64,000 nucleotides of DNA from Intestinibacter bartlettii (GCF_000154445.1 NZ_DS499569.1); one strand, 5' to 3'; positions 1 to 8,046 are shown, counted from the stretch's first letter. Program-made: numbers and translations. Notes: generated by a model not told the origin, from the letters alone.

Positions 1-399
1 AAATCAAGTTATAAATTAATATTAAAAAACGGTGAAGCTCAAAATTCTGATTATACCTATAAAGAAAACTTAGATTATCATTTGCCAATTTATGAAGGTG
101 ATAAAGTAGGTACTTTAGATGTTTATAACGGTAATAAATTAGAGAAAACAATAGATTTAGTATCAACTAGTGAAATTCATAGTACTTTTGCATTTTTTAC
201 AGAGAGTAATTTCTTAAAAATTCTATTTAAAATAATATTATTCTTAATACTAGCATTTGTATTATTTTTAGCTTATGCCGTAATAAGAAAAAAATATAGA
301 AGAAAAATGAGACAATTATCTAAAAAAAATAAAAAGAAGAATACTAAAAATCATAAAAAAAATGTACAAAGAAAAAGTACTCCAAGAAAGAAAAGATAA
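1..399 (+). CDS. D-alanyl-D-alanine carboxypeptidase (S11/DacF type), C-terminal part
   Basis: The open frame enters from the left edge, so only the last 132 residues are visible and the catalytic domain lies outside. The visible part reads as the beta-rich PBP5 C-terminal domain (motif GDKVGTLDVYNG), then a hydrophobic helix (about residues 75-97 of the visible part), then a very basic Lys/Arg-rich tail of about 35 residues. This matches low-molecular-weight penicillin-binding proteins that trim the pentapeptide of peptidoglycan and sit on the outer membrane face through a C-terminal anchor. The family call is inferred from this tail alone. A strong hairpin terminator follows 15 bp after the stop. 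Confidence 0.7.
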   Translation, partial: KSSYKLILKNGEAQNSDYTYKENLDYHLPIYEGDKVGTLDVYNGNKLEKTIDLVSTSEIHSTFAFFTESNFLKILFKIILFLILAFVLFLAYAVIRKKYRRKMRQLSKKNKKKNTKNHKKNVQRKSTPRKKR

Positions 400-413
400 T
401 AATTCAGATAAGT

Positions 414-444
414 AAAAGCTATGCAAAAATTTGCATAGCTTTTT
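414..444. terminator. Bidirectional terminator between the carboxypeptidase gene and argH
   Basis: A perfect inverted repeat around AAGCTATGCAAA and TTTGCATAGCTT has A and T tracts on both sides. It can therefore end both the plus-strand carboxypeptidase transcript and the minus-strand argH transcript. Confidence 0.85.
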
Positions 445-465
445 ATACTGTCATATAAAGTTATA

Positions 466-1782
466 TTATTTTAAATTCTTCTTGATGCCTTTTTCGATTA
501 TGTTGTTATAATCTATAAAATCATATATATCTCGTTCAAATACTTGACTGAATTTTAATAATTCATCTAATTCTAATTCTTCAATAGCTTTATTGTGATC
601 TTCGCAATATATAACTATTTGTCCAACTATGCTATGTGCATCTCTAAATGGTACATTTTTATTAACTAAATAATCAGCAACTTCTGTAGCATTTAAAAAT
701 CCGCCTTTAACAGCTTTTTTCATATTATCTTCTCTAACTTTTAAAGTTCCTATCATACCTTCCATGATTTGTATACACATTTCAAGAGTTTTTACACTAT
801 CAAAGAATCCTTCTTTATCTTCTTGCATATCTTTGTTGTAAGCTAGTGGTATCCCTTTCATTACAGTAAATAATGCAAATAAGTTTCCGTAAACTCTACC
901 GGTTTTACCCCTTATAAGTTCTGCCCCATCAGGATTTTTCTTTTGCGGCATTATAGAGCTTCCTGTAGTGAATAAATCATCCATTTCTATAAATTTAAAT
1001 TCTTGTGAACTCCATAATACTAATTCTTCACTTAATCTGCTTAAATGCATCATTATTATAGAAAAATCGCTCATAAGCTCAAGAAGGTAATCCCTATCAC
1101 TTACACCATCCATAAAGTTATCCATTGGTTTTTTAAATCCTAATTTTTGTGCAGTTATATTTCTATCTATATTATGCGTAGTTCCTGCTAATGCCCCACA
1201 TCCTAAAGGTGATTCATCTAATATTTCTAAAGCATTTTTTATTCTCTTTTCATCTCTATCAAACATATTGTAGTATGCCATTAAATGATGTTTAAATGTA
1301 ACTACTTGTGCTCTTTGTAAATGAGTATATCCTGGCATTATAACTGAATTATTATCAGCTACTTCCTTTATTGTTTCTTTTAAGCTCGCAATATGACCTA
1401 CCATATCATTTGCTTTTTCTCTTGCATATAATCTCATATCTAAAGCCACTTGGTCATTTCTACTACGAGCAGTATGTAGTTTTTTACCTACATCTCCGAT
1501 TCTTTCAATTAGGTTTATTTCAACAAAACTATGTATATCTTCATAATCACCGCTTAAAGCTAATTTCCCAGATTCAATATCTGCTAATATACCTTGAAGC
1601 CCTTCTGTTATTTGTTTTCCTTCTTCCTCTGTTAAAAGCCCAACTTGTACTTGCATATATACATGAGCTAAACTTCCCTCTATGTCTTTTTTATATAAAA
1701 CACAGTCAAATCCAAAAGATTTGTTGAATTCCTCCATTAATTTATTTTCGCCTTTTCTAAAACGGCCACCCCATAACTTCAT
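466..1782 (-). CDS. argH: Argininosuccinate lyase
   Basis: The product cleaves argininosuccinate to arginine and fumarate, the last step of arginine synthesis. The 438-residue protein begins MKLWGGRF, the usual ArgH N-terminus. It carries the fumarase/aspartase superfamily signature GSSIMPQKKNPD around residue 275, the flexible loop with the catalytic serine, and the TARSRNDQ substrate-binding motif near residue 105. Length is slightly under the usual 455-465. A good SD (GGAGAGG) precedes the ATG. argG, normally the neighbour of argH, is not in the window, so the gene stands alone here between two terminators or gaps. Confidence 0.95.
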   Translation of the reverse strand: MKLWGGRFRKGENKLMEEFNKSFGFDCVLYKKDIEGSLAHVYMQVQVGLLTEEEGKQITEGLQGILADIESGKLALSGDYEDIHSFVEINLIERIGDVGKKLHTARSRNDQVALDMRLYAREKANDMVGHIASLKETIKEVADNNSVIMPGYTHLQRAQVVTFKHHLMAYYNMFDRDEKRIKNALEILDESPLGCGALAGTTHNIDRNITAQKLGFKKPMDNFMDGVSDRDYLLELMSDFSIIMMHLSRLSEELVLWSSQEFKFIEMDDLFTTGSSIMPQKKNPDGAELIRGKTGRVYGNLFALFTVMKGIPLAYNKDMQEDKEGFFDSVKTLEMCIQIMEGMIGTLKVREDNMKKAVKGGFLNATEVADYLVNKNVPFRDAHSIVGQIVIYCEDHNKAIEELELDELLKFSQVFERDIYDFIDYNNIIEKGIKKNLK

Positions 1783-1848
1783 ATCATTCCATCCTCTCCA
1801 TTTTTTGATATATAATGATGATTTTTAAAAAATAATCATTACTACAAT

Positions 1849-2670
1849 CTATATTTTTAAGAATTTATAAATTGCTTTTGCTACCCCATCTTCTGTATTT
1901 TTAGCAGTAATATAATCACCTTTTTCTTTTACTTCATCATTAGCATTTCCCATAACTACACCAATGCCTGCAAGTTCAAGCATAGGCAAATCGTTATAAT
2001 TATCTCCAAATGCAATGACCTCGTCTTTATCAATTCCTAAATAATTTATTAAAGCTTTTAAAGCCTCTCCTTTGTTTACCCCTTTGTGCATAATTTCTAC
2101 ATTATTAAACCATGATGATGTTATTTCAATATCTTCTATTTGATCAAGATCTTCTTTTACTTTTTTTAATTTATCCATATCATAATCATCAATTGCTATA
2201 ATTTTTAGGATTTTATGTTTTATAACTTCTTCTTTTAAATCATCCCCAAAATGAACATTTATATCATCATTAAAAAAGTTTTTAAGTCTTTCTTTTGTTT
2301 GCCTTTGATCTTCTTTGCTTAAATTTTTGCACATCATAGTATTTTCTGAATAAAGTTGATAATACACTTCATTCTTTTCAAAAATATCTATTATTTTTAA
2401 ACATATATCATTTGGTATATTATTTTTATATATAAGTTTATTTGTTTTTGTTTCCTTTATTATAGCCCCATTACATGCAATTAAAGGTGTATTTATATCT
2501 AAAAAATCAAAATGTTCTCTAGCTGAATTATAAATCCTACCGCTAGCTGGTACTATTTTAACACCTTTTTCTAGGGCTTTACTTAAAGCTATTTTGTTTT
2601 CTTCTGTTATTTTGTGATTATCTCCAAGTAGCGTTCCATCCATATCTGAAACAATTAATTTATATTTCAT
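1849..2670 (-). CDS. Cof-type HAD-superfamily phosphatase
   Basis: This 273-residue protein belongs to the HAD hydrolase superfamily, Cof/YbjI-like group with a type IIB cap. Motif I is SDMDGTLL near the N-terminus (nucleophile Asp plus acid/base Asp), and motif IV is GDNYNDLPML near residue 221. The region between them forms the C2 cap that sets substrate choice. Such enzymes dephosphorylate sugar phosphates, flavin or pyridoxal phosphates, and the substrate cannot be read from sequence. SD GAGGAATAGG precedes the ATG. It sits 66 bp upstream of argH, possibly in the same transcript, with no obvious functional link. Confidence 0.88.
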   Translation of the reverse strand: MKYKLIVSDMDGTLLGDNHKITEENKIALSKALEKGVKIVPASGRIYNSAREHFDFLDINTPLIACNGAIIKETKTNKLIYKNNIPNDICLKIIDIFEKNEVYYQLYSENTMMCKNLSKEDQRQTKERLKNFFNDDINVHFGDDLKEEVIKHKILKIIAIDDYDMDKLKKVKEDLDQIEDIEITSSWFNNVEIMHKGVNKGEALKALINYLGIDKDEVIAFGDNYNDLPMLELAGIGVVMGNANDEVKEKGDYITAKNTEDGVAKAIYKFLKI

Positions 2671-2805
2671 TCCTATTCCTCATTTGCATTTTAATTTATA
2701 TTTCTTTAAATTTACCCTAGTCTCTATTATAACATAAGAATTTTATTTTTTACATATTAATACTTTAATACCAATATTATGAATAATTTTATATATTAAT
2801 TTTAG

Positions 2806-2840
2806 CAAAAAAAATGCTGCCTTAGTTTAACTAAGACAGC
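2806..2840 (-). terminator. Intrinsic terminator of ridA
   Basis: A stem of CTGTCTTAG against CTAAGGCAG (minus strand) with a 5-nt loop is followed by a run of Ts. It lies just beyond the ridA stop codon. Confidence 0.85.
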
Positions 2841-2850
2841 GTTTTTCTTA

Positions 2851-3231
2851 TTATAATACTGCTATTAATTCTATTTCAACTTTAACGTCTTTTGGAAGTC
2901 TTGCAACTTCAACACAAGCTCTAGCAGGTTTATTTTCACCAAAGTATTCAGCATATACTTCGTTTATTTGAGCGAATTCATTCATATCTTTTATGAATAC
3001 AGTAGTTTTAACTACATTTGAGAAATCAGCTCCAGCTTCTTTTAATATAGCTTGAAGGTTTTTTAATGATTGAGCAGTTTGTGCTTTAACATCTCCTTCT
3101 ACGATTTCCATTGTTTCAGGTACAAAAGGAACTTGTCCTGATACGAATAATAAGTTTCCAGCTTTTACTGCTTGAGAGTATGGTCCTATAGCAGCTGGTG
3201 CATTTTCAGTATGTATTACTTGATTAGCCAT
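2851..3231 (-). CDS. ridA: RidA family enamine/imine deaminase
   Basis: The 126-residue protein is full length for the RidA/YjgF/YER057c family, which hydrolyses reactive 2-aminoacrylate-type enamines made by PLP enzymes and so protects other PLP enzymes. Seen features are GPYSQAV near residue 17, VSGQVP near residue 30, and the C-terminal block ARACVEVARLP with the arginine that binds the substrate carboxylate. A strong SD (AGGAGGT) precedes the ATG. It is probably transcribed alone from the promoter at 3266-3293 and ends at its own terminator. Confidence 0.93.
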   Translation of the reverse strand: MANQVIHTENAPAAIGPYSQAVKAGNLLFVSGQVPFVPETMEIVEGDVKAQTAQSLKNLQAILKEAGADFSNVVKTTVFIKDMNEFAQINEVYAEYFGENKPARACVEVARLPKDVKVEIELIAVL

Positions 3232-3265
3232 TAAGAATTACCTCCTATAATATTGTTCATTTATT

Positions 3266-3293
3266 ATTATACTATTTTTTTCAAATAGTACAA
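3266..3293 (-). promoter_or_regulatory. Candidate sigma-A promoter of ridA
   Basis: On the minus strand TTGTAC is separated by 16 bp from a perfect TATAAT, about 30 bp upstream of the start codon. A second candidate (TTGACT, 17 bp, TACAAT) lies further upstream around 3315-3343. Confidence 0.6.
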
Positions 3294-3369
3294 CGTTTTT
3301 TTAGTACTTTTTTATTGTACTGTATATTATACTTTTAGTCAATTATATTGGATAATGATGTAATTTTCT

Positions 3370-4080
3370 TTATTTACAGATATTTAAATATTCTTCTAAT
3401 GTAGTTGTATGGTCTTTTAATTTGTAACTTAATTCTGTGCCTACATATCTATAGTGCCAAGGCTCAAATTTATAACCCGTTATATCACTTTTTCCCTTTG
3501 GATATCTTAATATAAATCCATATTTATAAGCATTTTCTTTAAGCCATTTATATGCATCAGTAAACTCAAAACTATCCCTTACTGATGTTTTTGAATCATT
3601 TAAATCGAATGCTAATCCTGTTTGATGTTCACTATAACCTGCTTTTGCTGAAAAAGTATCTACATCTTTACTTTCTGATTTATATTTATCATAGAGCCAT
3701 TTTTGTAAAGAATAACTTCTATATCTACTTATTATATATAAATTTATTCCATCTTTTTGCGCATCTTGCTGCATTTTATTAAAAGCATTCGTAGCCTTAT
3801 CAAACATTTGTTTATTATTTTTATATGTATAATCTTTACTTAATCCATATTTTTTATTAACTACTATTGTACCTAATACATTATAAGCTCCACTTGAATT
3901 TTTAGTTATATATGTTTTCTTTGCTTTAGCTTTCACCTTTCCTTTAGCTTCCATGCAAATAATACTTTTTTCATTTTTTAAGTTTGTATAGTTATTTATA
4001 TTATATATTGCAAAAATCATTAAACTTGAAATTATTAAAACTGCTACTTTGATATTAAATTTCAATTCTATTCTTCTCAT
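3370..4080 (-). CDS. M15 family D-alanyl-D-alanine carboxypeptidase (VanY-like)
   Basis: This 236-residue secreted or membrane-anchored peptidase has an N-terminal hydrophobic segment (about residues 9-28). The M15B domain shows the zinc-site motif SEHQTGLAFDL (His and Asp ligands) and the catalytic block EPWHYRYVG (general base Glu plus third zinc His). SRYRS, the conserved substrate-binding segment, lies before them. Such enzymes remove the terminal D-Ala from peptidoglycan stem peptides. No vanH/A/X-type genes are near, so this is a housekeeping wall-remodelling enzyme rather than part of a glycopeptide-resistance cassette. SD AGGAGATG precedes the ATG. Confidence 0.88.
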   Translation of the reverse strand: MRRIELKFNIKVAVLIISSLMIFAIYNINNYTNLKNEKSIICMEAKGKVKAKAKKTYITKNSSGAYNVLGTIVVNKKYGLSKDYTYKNNKQMFDKATNAFNKMQQDAQKDGINLYIISRYRSYSLQKWLYDKYKSESKDVDTFSAKAGYSEHQTGLAFDLNDSKTSVRDSFEFTDAYKWLKENAYKYGFILRYPKGKSDITGYKFEPWHYRYVGTELSYKLKDHTTTLEEYLNICK

Positions 4081-4137
4081 TTTTTCATCTCCTGTTTATA
4101 ACTGATATAATAAGTATTATTCAAGTTAATTTTTAAC

Positions 4138-4165
4138 ATATTAGGAGTATATCCATTAAATTCAA
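4138..4165 (-). promoter_or_regulatory. Candidate promoter of the VanY-like gene
   Basis: Minus-strand TTGAAT, a 16-bp spacer, then TAATAT lie about 60 bp upstream of the start codon. Confidence 0.45.
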
Positions 4166-4206
4166 ACTTTATAACATATATTTTTATTAATAATTACAAT
4201 TATAGT

Positions 4207-4246
4207 CAAAAAAATAACTGAAACTCATTTGAGTTTCAGCTATTTT
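4207..4246. terminator. Terminator after the 3D-domain gene
   Basis: An inverted repeat CTGAAACTC / GAGTTTCAG is flanked by A- and T-rich tracts on both sides. It closes the minus-strand 3D-domain gene. Confidence 0.8.
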
Positions 4247-4267
4247 TACACAATATATATAATTATA

Positions 4268-5149
4268 TTATTTTAATATTTGTATTTCTATACTTCTAAC
4301 ACCCCAAGAGTTACATTGAGATTCACTGCCCATAAATATATCTATTCTGTTACCTTTTATTCCACCACCACAGTCTTCAGCTACATATGTTCCGCCAAGT
4401 GCTGGTATATAAACTCTTGTACCATAAGGTATTATACTTGGGTCTACTGCTATTGTTCTTCCTACTTTAGGAGTTGTCCCTGTTGCTGTTATACTATCTC
4501 CAGCATATGCAGTTGCACTAACAGTCATAGTTGATACTACATTTGATGAAGATTTCTTTGATTTAGTTGATGCTTTTGTACTTTTAGCCTTTACTGATGA
4601 TTTACTTGATGAAGTTGATTTTGAAGTATCTTTATTTGTATTATATAAATCACTATAGTCATGTTTATTTTCAGCTTCAGTCTCTATATATTTTCCACAT
4701 ATAAATCCTGTTTCTCCATCTGATAATTCTATCTCATACCACCCATTCTCATCAGAATTTACTATTTTTACTTTGTCCTCTTTTTCTTTAGTGTCTACTA
4801 TATCATATGTTATAGCAGGCCCTTTTCTTACATTTAATTTATCTACTGTTACTTCTCCGTCTAAAGTTATATATTGTCCATTTGTCCATGCTTTTTTCCC
4901 ATCTTCCAATTTAATTTTATACCATCCATCTTTTATTGATATTAAGTCAACACTATCTTCTTTCTCAAAAGATCCTATAATATCATATGAAGTTGATGGT
5001 CCACTTCTTATATTTAATTTCTCTACATTTACTAAGGCTACTGGTTCCTTTTCATTAGCATCTTTGCTATCTGCAAATACGGCTCCAGTATTCATCATGG
5101 TTAGTATAGTGAGTGTTGCCACTGCTGTACTAGTAAGTTTCTTAATCAT
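4268..5149 (-). CDS. Secreted SH3b- and 3D-domain cell-wall protein (YocH-like)
   Basis: The 293-residue protein has an N-terminal signal peptide (residues 1-27, ending in VFADS). Two bacterial SH3 domains follow (about 34-95 and 97-157, each with a LN(I/V)R.GP.T.YDI pattern), then a Ser/Lys/Thr-rich linker (about 165-205). The C-terminal 3D domain (about 208-293) contains the aspartates of the AVDPSIIPYGTRV, AEDCGGGIKG and RIDIF motifs, as in lytic transglycosylase-like Rpf2/YocH folds. It is probably a peptidoglycan-binding hydrolase acting outside the cell. A WalR-type direct repeat lies about 110-125 bp upstream, matching the known control of yocH-type genes in Bacillus. SD AGGAGGG precedes the ATG. 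Confidence 0.88.
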   Translation of the reverse strand: MIKKLTSTAVATLTILTMMNTGAVFADSKDANEKEPVALVNVEKLNIRSGPSTSYDIIGSFEKEDSVDLISIKDGWYKIKLEDGKKAWTNGQYITLDGEVTVDKLNVRKGPAITYDIVDTKEKEDKVKIVNSDENGWYEIELSDGETGFICGKYIETEAENKHDYSDLYNTNKDTSKSTSSSKSSVKAKSTKASTKSKKSSSNVVSTMTVSATAYAGDSITATGTTPKVGRTIAVDPSIIPYGTRVYIPALGGTYVAEDCGGGIKGNRIDIFMGSESQCNSWGVRSIEIQILK

Positions 5150-5175
5150 AACATTCCCTCCTGTTTTTTATAAAA

Positions 5176-5192
5176 GTTACAATTTTGTTACT
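5176..5192 (-). promoter_or_regulatory. Second, imperfect WalR-like direct repeat in the 3D-gene leader
   Basis: On the minus strand AGTAAC, 5 bp, TGTAAC matches the TGTWAH-N5-TGTWAH pattern except for one base in the first half. It lies downstream of the presumed -10. Confidence 0.35.
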
Positions 5193-5211
5193 TTTTCTTT
5201 TCTTGTTATTA

Positions 5212-5217
5212 ATTATA
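5212..5217 (-). promoter_or_regulatory. Candidate -10 element of the 3D-domain gene
   Basis: A perfect minus-strand TATAAT lies about 60 bp upstream of the start codon. No good -35 hexamer is present at the usual spacing, which would suit an activator-dependent promoter. Confidence 0.5.
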
Positions 5218-5257
5218 TTACAACTTTGTCATTTTTAAAACACTTTTTTGAAAAAAA

Positions 5258-5274
5258 GTTACATATCGGTTACA
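5258..5274 (-). promoter_or_regulatory. WalR (YycF) box
   Basis: On the minus strand TGTAAC, 5 bp (CGATA), TGTAAC is an exact match to the consensus TGTWAH-N5-TGTWAH known for the essential WalRK two-component system. It lies about 40 bp upstream of the candidate -10, a typical activator position. Confidence 0.7.
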
Positions 5275-5454
5275 CCTATACTAATTTATATGCAACAAAT
5301 TTCAAAAATAGTATAGTTTTTTCAACGGGTACAGCTATTCTAAATTCTATTCATATCTTGTCTTATTTTCTATTTCCAAAAATGAGTTTTTATAGATATA
5401 TTTCATAATAATAGAAAAAATCTTATATAAATATCCATTTAGCCCCAATTACAT

Positions 5455-5525
5455 AAAAAGAAAAAGAGACAAAAGTTACAGTTTTTATCTTATCTCAAAT
5501 AAATTCTGTTACTATTTGTCTCTTT
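5455..5525 (-). terminator. Terminator of mtnN
   Basis: A long stem (AAAGAGACAAA... against ...TTTGTCTCTTT, with a second paired block TAACAG/CTGTTA) ends in a T-rich run on the minus strand, just after mtnN. Confidence 0.75.
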
Positions 5526-5551
5526 ATATAAATATTATTTTTAATTTTTTA

Positions 5552-6256
5552 CTATAATGCTCTTAACATTCTAAGTACTATATCTTTAGAATTTTCAGCT
5601 GCCTTGTCAACAAATTCTTCATATGTCACATCAGCACTTCCATCAGCTTTATCAGACATAGCTCTTATTATTACAAATGGTATATTATTAACTGTACAAG
5701 CGTGAGCAATTGCTCCACCTTCCATTTCACCACAATAAGCATTAAAGTCTTTATCAAGCTCTTCTTTTAGTTCTTTTGAACTTATAAATATATCTCCTGT
5801 TGCAACTCTTCCTTTAACTATTTTGAAATCTTCACCTTTTGCTTGTTCTAAACTAGATTCATAAGCTGTTTGTACTAATTTTTCATCTGCTTTAAATACT
5901 GAGTTATCCATTTGAGGTATTTGACCTTTTTTATATCCAAAAGGTGTAGCATCTACATCATATTGTATAGCTTCTGTTGATATTACTATATCATTTACAT
6001 CTAATAATGAATGTATCGCTCCTGCAACACCTGTATTAACTACTGCGTCTACACCAAATTCACTTATTAATATTTGTGCACATAATGCAGCATTTACTTT
6101 TCCTATTCCACATTGAACTAAAACAATGTCTTTTCCTTCTAATTTACCTATATAGAATTTTAAACTTGCTTTATCTACTGTTTTTTCTATGTCCATCATT
6201 TGGATAAGAGTTTTTACCTCGTTCTCCATTGCTCCAATTATTCCGATTTTTTTCAT
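5552..6256 (-). CDS. mtnN: 5'-methylthioadenosine/S-adenosylhomocysteine nucleosidase
   Basis: The product removes adenine from methylthioadenosine and S-adenosylhomocysteine, recycling methionine and relieving inhibition of methyltransferases. The 234-residue sequence has the family N-terminus IGIIGAMENEV with the catalytic Glu13, CGIGKVNAA near residue 50, MEGGAIAH near residue 180 with the ribose-binding Glu, and SDKAD near residue 200 with the catalytic Asp. SD AGGAGG precedes the ATG. Between this gene and degV lies a hairpin with a T run only about 25 bp before the SD, so transcripts starting further upstream must pass a terminator. Confidence 0.95.
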   Translation of the reverse strand: MKKIGIIGAMENEVKTLIQMMDIEKTVDKASLKFYIGKLEGKDIVLVQCGIGKVNAALCAQILISEFGVDAVVNTGVAGAIHSLLDVNDIVISTEAIQYDVDATPFGYKKGQIPQMDNSVFKADEKLVQTAYESSLEQAKGEDFKIVKGRVATGDIFISSKELKEELDKDFNAYCGEMEGGAIAHACTVNNIPFVIIRAMSDKADGSADVTYEEFVDKAAENSKDIVLRMLRAL

Positions 6257-6280
6257 TTTATCCTCCTAAGATACTTCTCT

Positions 6281-6310
6281 AAAAAAAATCGCTCTAATAT
6301 AGAACGATTT
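6281..6310 (-). terminator. Terminator after degV, lying in the mtnN leader
   Basis: Minus strand: AAATCGTTCT, loop ATATT, AGAGCGATTT and a run of about 8 Ts make a 10-bp stem with one G-U pair. The mtnN start codon is only about 25 bp further on. Confidence 0.75.
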
Positions 6311-6321
6311 CTTCATAATAT

Positions 6322-6350
6322 ATTTAATAAAAAAGATATACTTATGTCAA
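6322..6350 (-). promoter_or_regulatory. Candidate mtnN promoter
   Basis: Perfect minus-strand TTGACA, 17 bp, then TTAAAT. The predicted start point would lie immediately before the hairpin at 6281-6310. Confidence 0.5.
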
Positions 6351-6411
6351 TATCTTTCTTAAATTTTCTTATACATTTAGTAAAGTTTATTGTTTCTTAT
6401 AAATATTAATT

Positions 6412-7254
6412 TTATAATACTGCTCCTAAAACTGCTCCTTCAGAAGTATATGTCCCCATTACAGGTCCTACTTCACTTATATAAACTTCATCAAATTTAT
6501 GAGTCTTTTCTATTATTGAAAGTAGTTTATGTGCTTTTTCTGGGCAATTTGCATGCATCAAACAAAGTATTTTATCTTTAGTATCTTCAATACTTGAAGT
6601 TATATAATTAGCAACTTTTTTGATACTATTACTTTCTCCTCTAGCTTTATCTATTGGTTTTACAACTCCATCTTTTATTTGAACAATGGCCTTAAAGTTC
6701 AATGCACCAATTATTTTACCTGCTAATGGATTTATTCTTCCACCTTTTATTGCATTCTCTAAAGTTTCTAATGTCCCATAGAAACTAATTTTTTCTTTTA
6801 AGTTTTCAATTGCTTCAACTATTTCATCTATATCTTTTCCCTCAGATATCATTTTAGCTGCTTTTATTAATAAAAGACCAGCTCCAATACTACCTGTCAT
6901 AGAATCAATTACTCTAATGTCCTTTTCTTTATGTTCTGATAAATATAAATCTCTTGCAAGAGAAGCGCTATTATATGTACCTGATAATTTAGAACTTAAA
7001 GCTATTACTATTATCTTATCTTCTTCACATTGATATTCTTTGCAAAAATTTTCTGGAGATGGACAAAATGTTTTTGGCAATTCTTTGCTATCTTTCATTT
7101 TTGCGTAAAACTCTTTATTATCTATGTCAACTCCAGCAGTATAATGCTCTTCTCCAAAAGATACACCAAGTGGCACTACATTAATATTAAATTTATTTAA
7201 AACTTCATGTGAAAGATCACAAGAACCATCAGTTATTATTTTGATTTTATCCAT
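6412..7254 (-). CDS. DegV family fatty-acid-binding protein
   Basis: The 280-residue DegV/FakB-type protein has the N-terminal ITDGSCDLS, the SSKLSGTYNSA loop near residue 90, and the central GGR segment near residue 153 followed by a PLAGKIIG stretch. In Staphylococcus and Streptococcus related FakB proteins carry a fatty acid to the kinase FakA for incorporation into phospholipid; the family role is known, while the exact ligand here is not. It is divergent from a tetR gene, and a palindromic operator sits in its early transcribed region. This fits repression by the neighbour. SD GAGGA precedes the ATG. Confidence 0.9.
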   Translation of the reverse strand: MDKIKIITDGSCDLSHEVLNKFNINVVPLGVSFGEEHYTAGVDIDNKEFYAKMKDSKELPKTFCPSPENFCKEYQCEEDKIIVIALSSKLSGTYNSASLARDLYLSEHKEKDIRVIDSMTGSIGAGLLLIKAAKMISEGKDIDEIVEAIENLKEKISFYGTLETLENAIKGGRINPLAGKIIGALNFKAIVQIKDGVVKPIDKARGESNSIKKVANYITSSIEDTKDKILCLMHANCPEKAHKLLSIIEKTHKFDEVYISEVGPVMGTYTSEGAVLGAVL

Positions 7255-7289
7255 GTTTATTCCTCACTTACATATAATTATTTTTTCAG

Positions 7290-7305
7290 TCGGTCATACG
7301 ACCGA
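7290..7305. promoter_or_regulatory. Palindromic operator between degV and tetR
   Basis: TCGGTC-ATAC-GACCGA is a 16-bp inverted repeat with 6-bp arms, GC-rich inside an AT-rich gap. It lies at about +5 to +20 of the degV promoter, a repressor position, and upstream of tetR. Confidence 0.7.
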
Positions 7306-7316
7306 ATTATAATAAT

Positions 7317-7345
7317 ATTTTATTCTTTTATAAGGTAAAAGTCAA
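7317..7345 (-). promoter_or_regulatory. degV promoter
   Basis: Minus-strand TTGACT, 17 bp, TAAAAT. The operator lies directly downstream. Confidence 0.7.
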
Positions 7346-7376
7346 TAGATTTAATAAAGCGTTTACAATTAACAAT

Positions 7377-7405
7377 TTGACTTTATTTTAATCTACTATT
7401 ATAAT
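7377..7405 (+). promoter_or_regulatory. tetR promoter
   Basis: Plus-strand TTGACT, 17 bp, perfect TATAAT, about 50 bp before the tetR start codon. Confidence 0.75.
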
Positions 7406-7457
7406 TTAAATAAATTTATAAGAATATCTTTATTCTGGAAAAGAAAGGTTATTTTAA

Positions 7458-8012
7458 ATGAAACCAAACAATATGAAAGAAAATATTTTAAATGTATCAA
7501 CAAAGTTAATGGCTAAGAATGGGATAAAAAATACTAGTCTTGCAGATATTGCTAAAGAGGTTGGAATCAGCAAAGGGACTTTATATTATCATTATGCAAG
7601 CAAGGATGATATCATCTGTGATATGGCTAATATGCACCTCAACGTAATCACTAATGCTCTTATAGAGTGTTTACAAAATGCAGGTTTCCACTCAACAACC
7701 GAGGAATTTATATCTGTTATACTAAATAAAATTTCAGACATAGAAAACCATGGTAGAATACATATGTATCTAATTTGTGAAGCGATAACAAGCAATGAAA
7801 AACTTCGAGAACAATTTAAAATAAAATATATCCAATGGAGAAAAGCTCTCGAATTAGAAATTCAAAGAACTACAAAATTCAAAGCTTCTTCTTATCCTAT
7901 ATCATTTTTATTAATGTCAATTGTCGATGGATTAGTAGTTCAAAGTTTATTAAAAACAGAACAGCTTCCTTATGAAGAGATATCCCGATTCTTAATTGAT
8001 TCTTTAAGATAA
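7458..8012 (+). CDS. TetR/AcrR family transcriptional regulator
   Basis: The 184-residue protein has a TetR helix-turn-helix at about residues 12-58 (TSLADIAKEVGISKGTLYYHY) and a hydrophobic, divergent ligand-binding C-terminal half. It is divergent from degV, and the palindrome at 7290-7305 between the two promoters is the likely binding site. DegV proteins bind fatty acids, so a fatty acid or acyl-CoA is a reasonable guess for the inducer, as in FadR- or FabT-like circuits, but this is inference. The SD (AAAGG) is modest. One terminator follows. Confidence 0.9.
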   Translation: MKPNNMKENILNVSTKLMAKNGIKNTSLADIAKEVGISKGTLYYHYASKDDIICDMANMHLNVITNALIECLQNAGFHSTTEEFISVILNKISDIENHGRIHMYLICEAITSNEKLREQFKIKYIQWRKALELEIQRTTKFKASSYPISFLLMSIVDGLVVQSLLKTEQLPYEEISRFLIDSLR

Positions 8013-8046
8013 AAAGTCTTCTCTTTTATATTGAAGGCTTTTTTAT
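8011..8046. terminator. Terminator of tetR
   Basis: AAAAAGTCTTC ... GAAGGCTTTTT forms a stem with a T run on the plus strand. The flanking A run would also give a T run on the minus strand. Confidence 0.75.

Noticed and set aside
3370..4080. Vancomycin-resistance VanY
   Set aside because: The M15 domain is real, but no vanH, vanA-type ligase, vanX or vanRS lies nearby, so a resistance role is not supported.
4773..5408. 211-codon plus-strand open frame opposite the SH3/3D gene
   Set aside because: It is the antisense shadow of a real signal-peptide protein, has no SD, and reads as low-complexity hydrophobic sequence.
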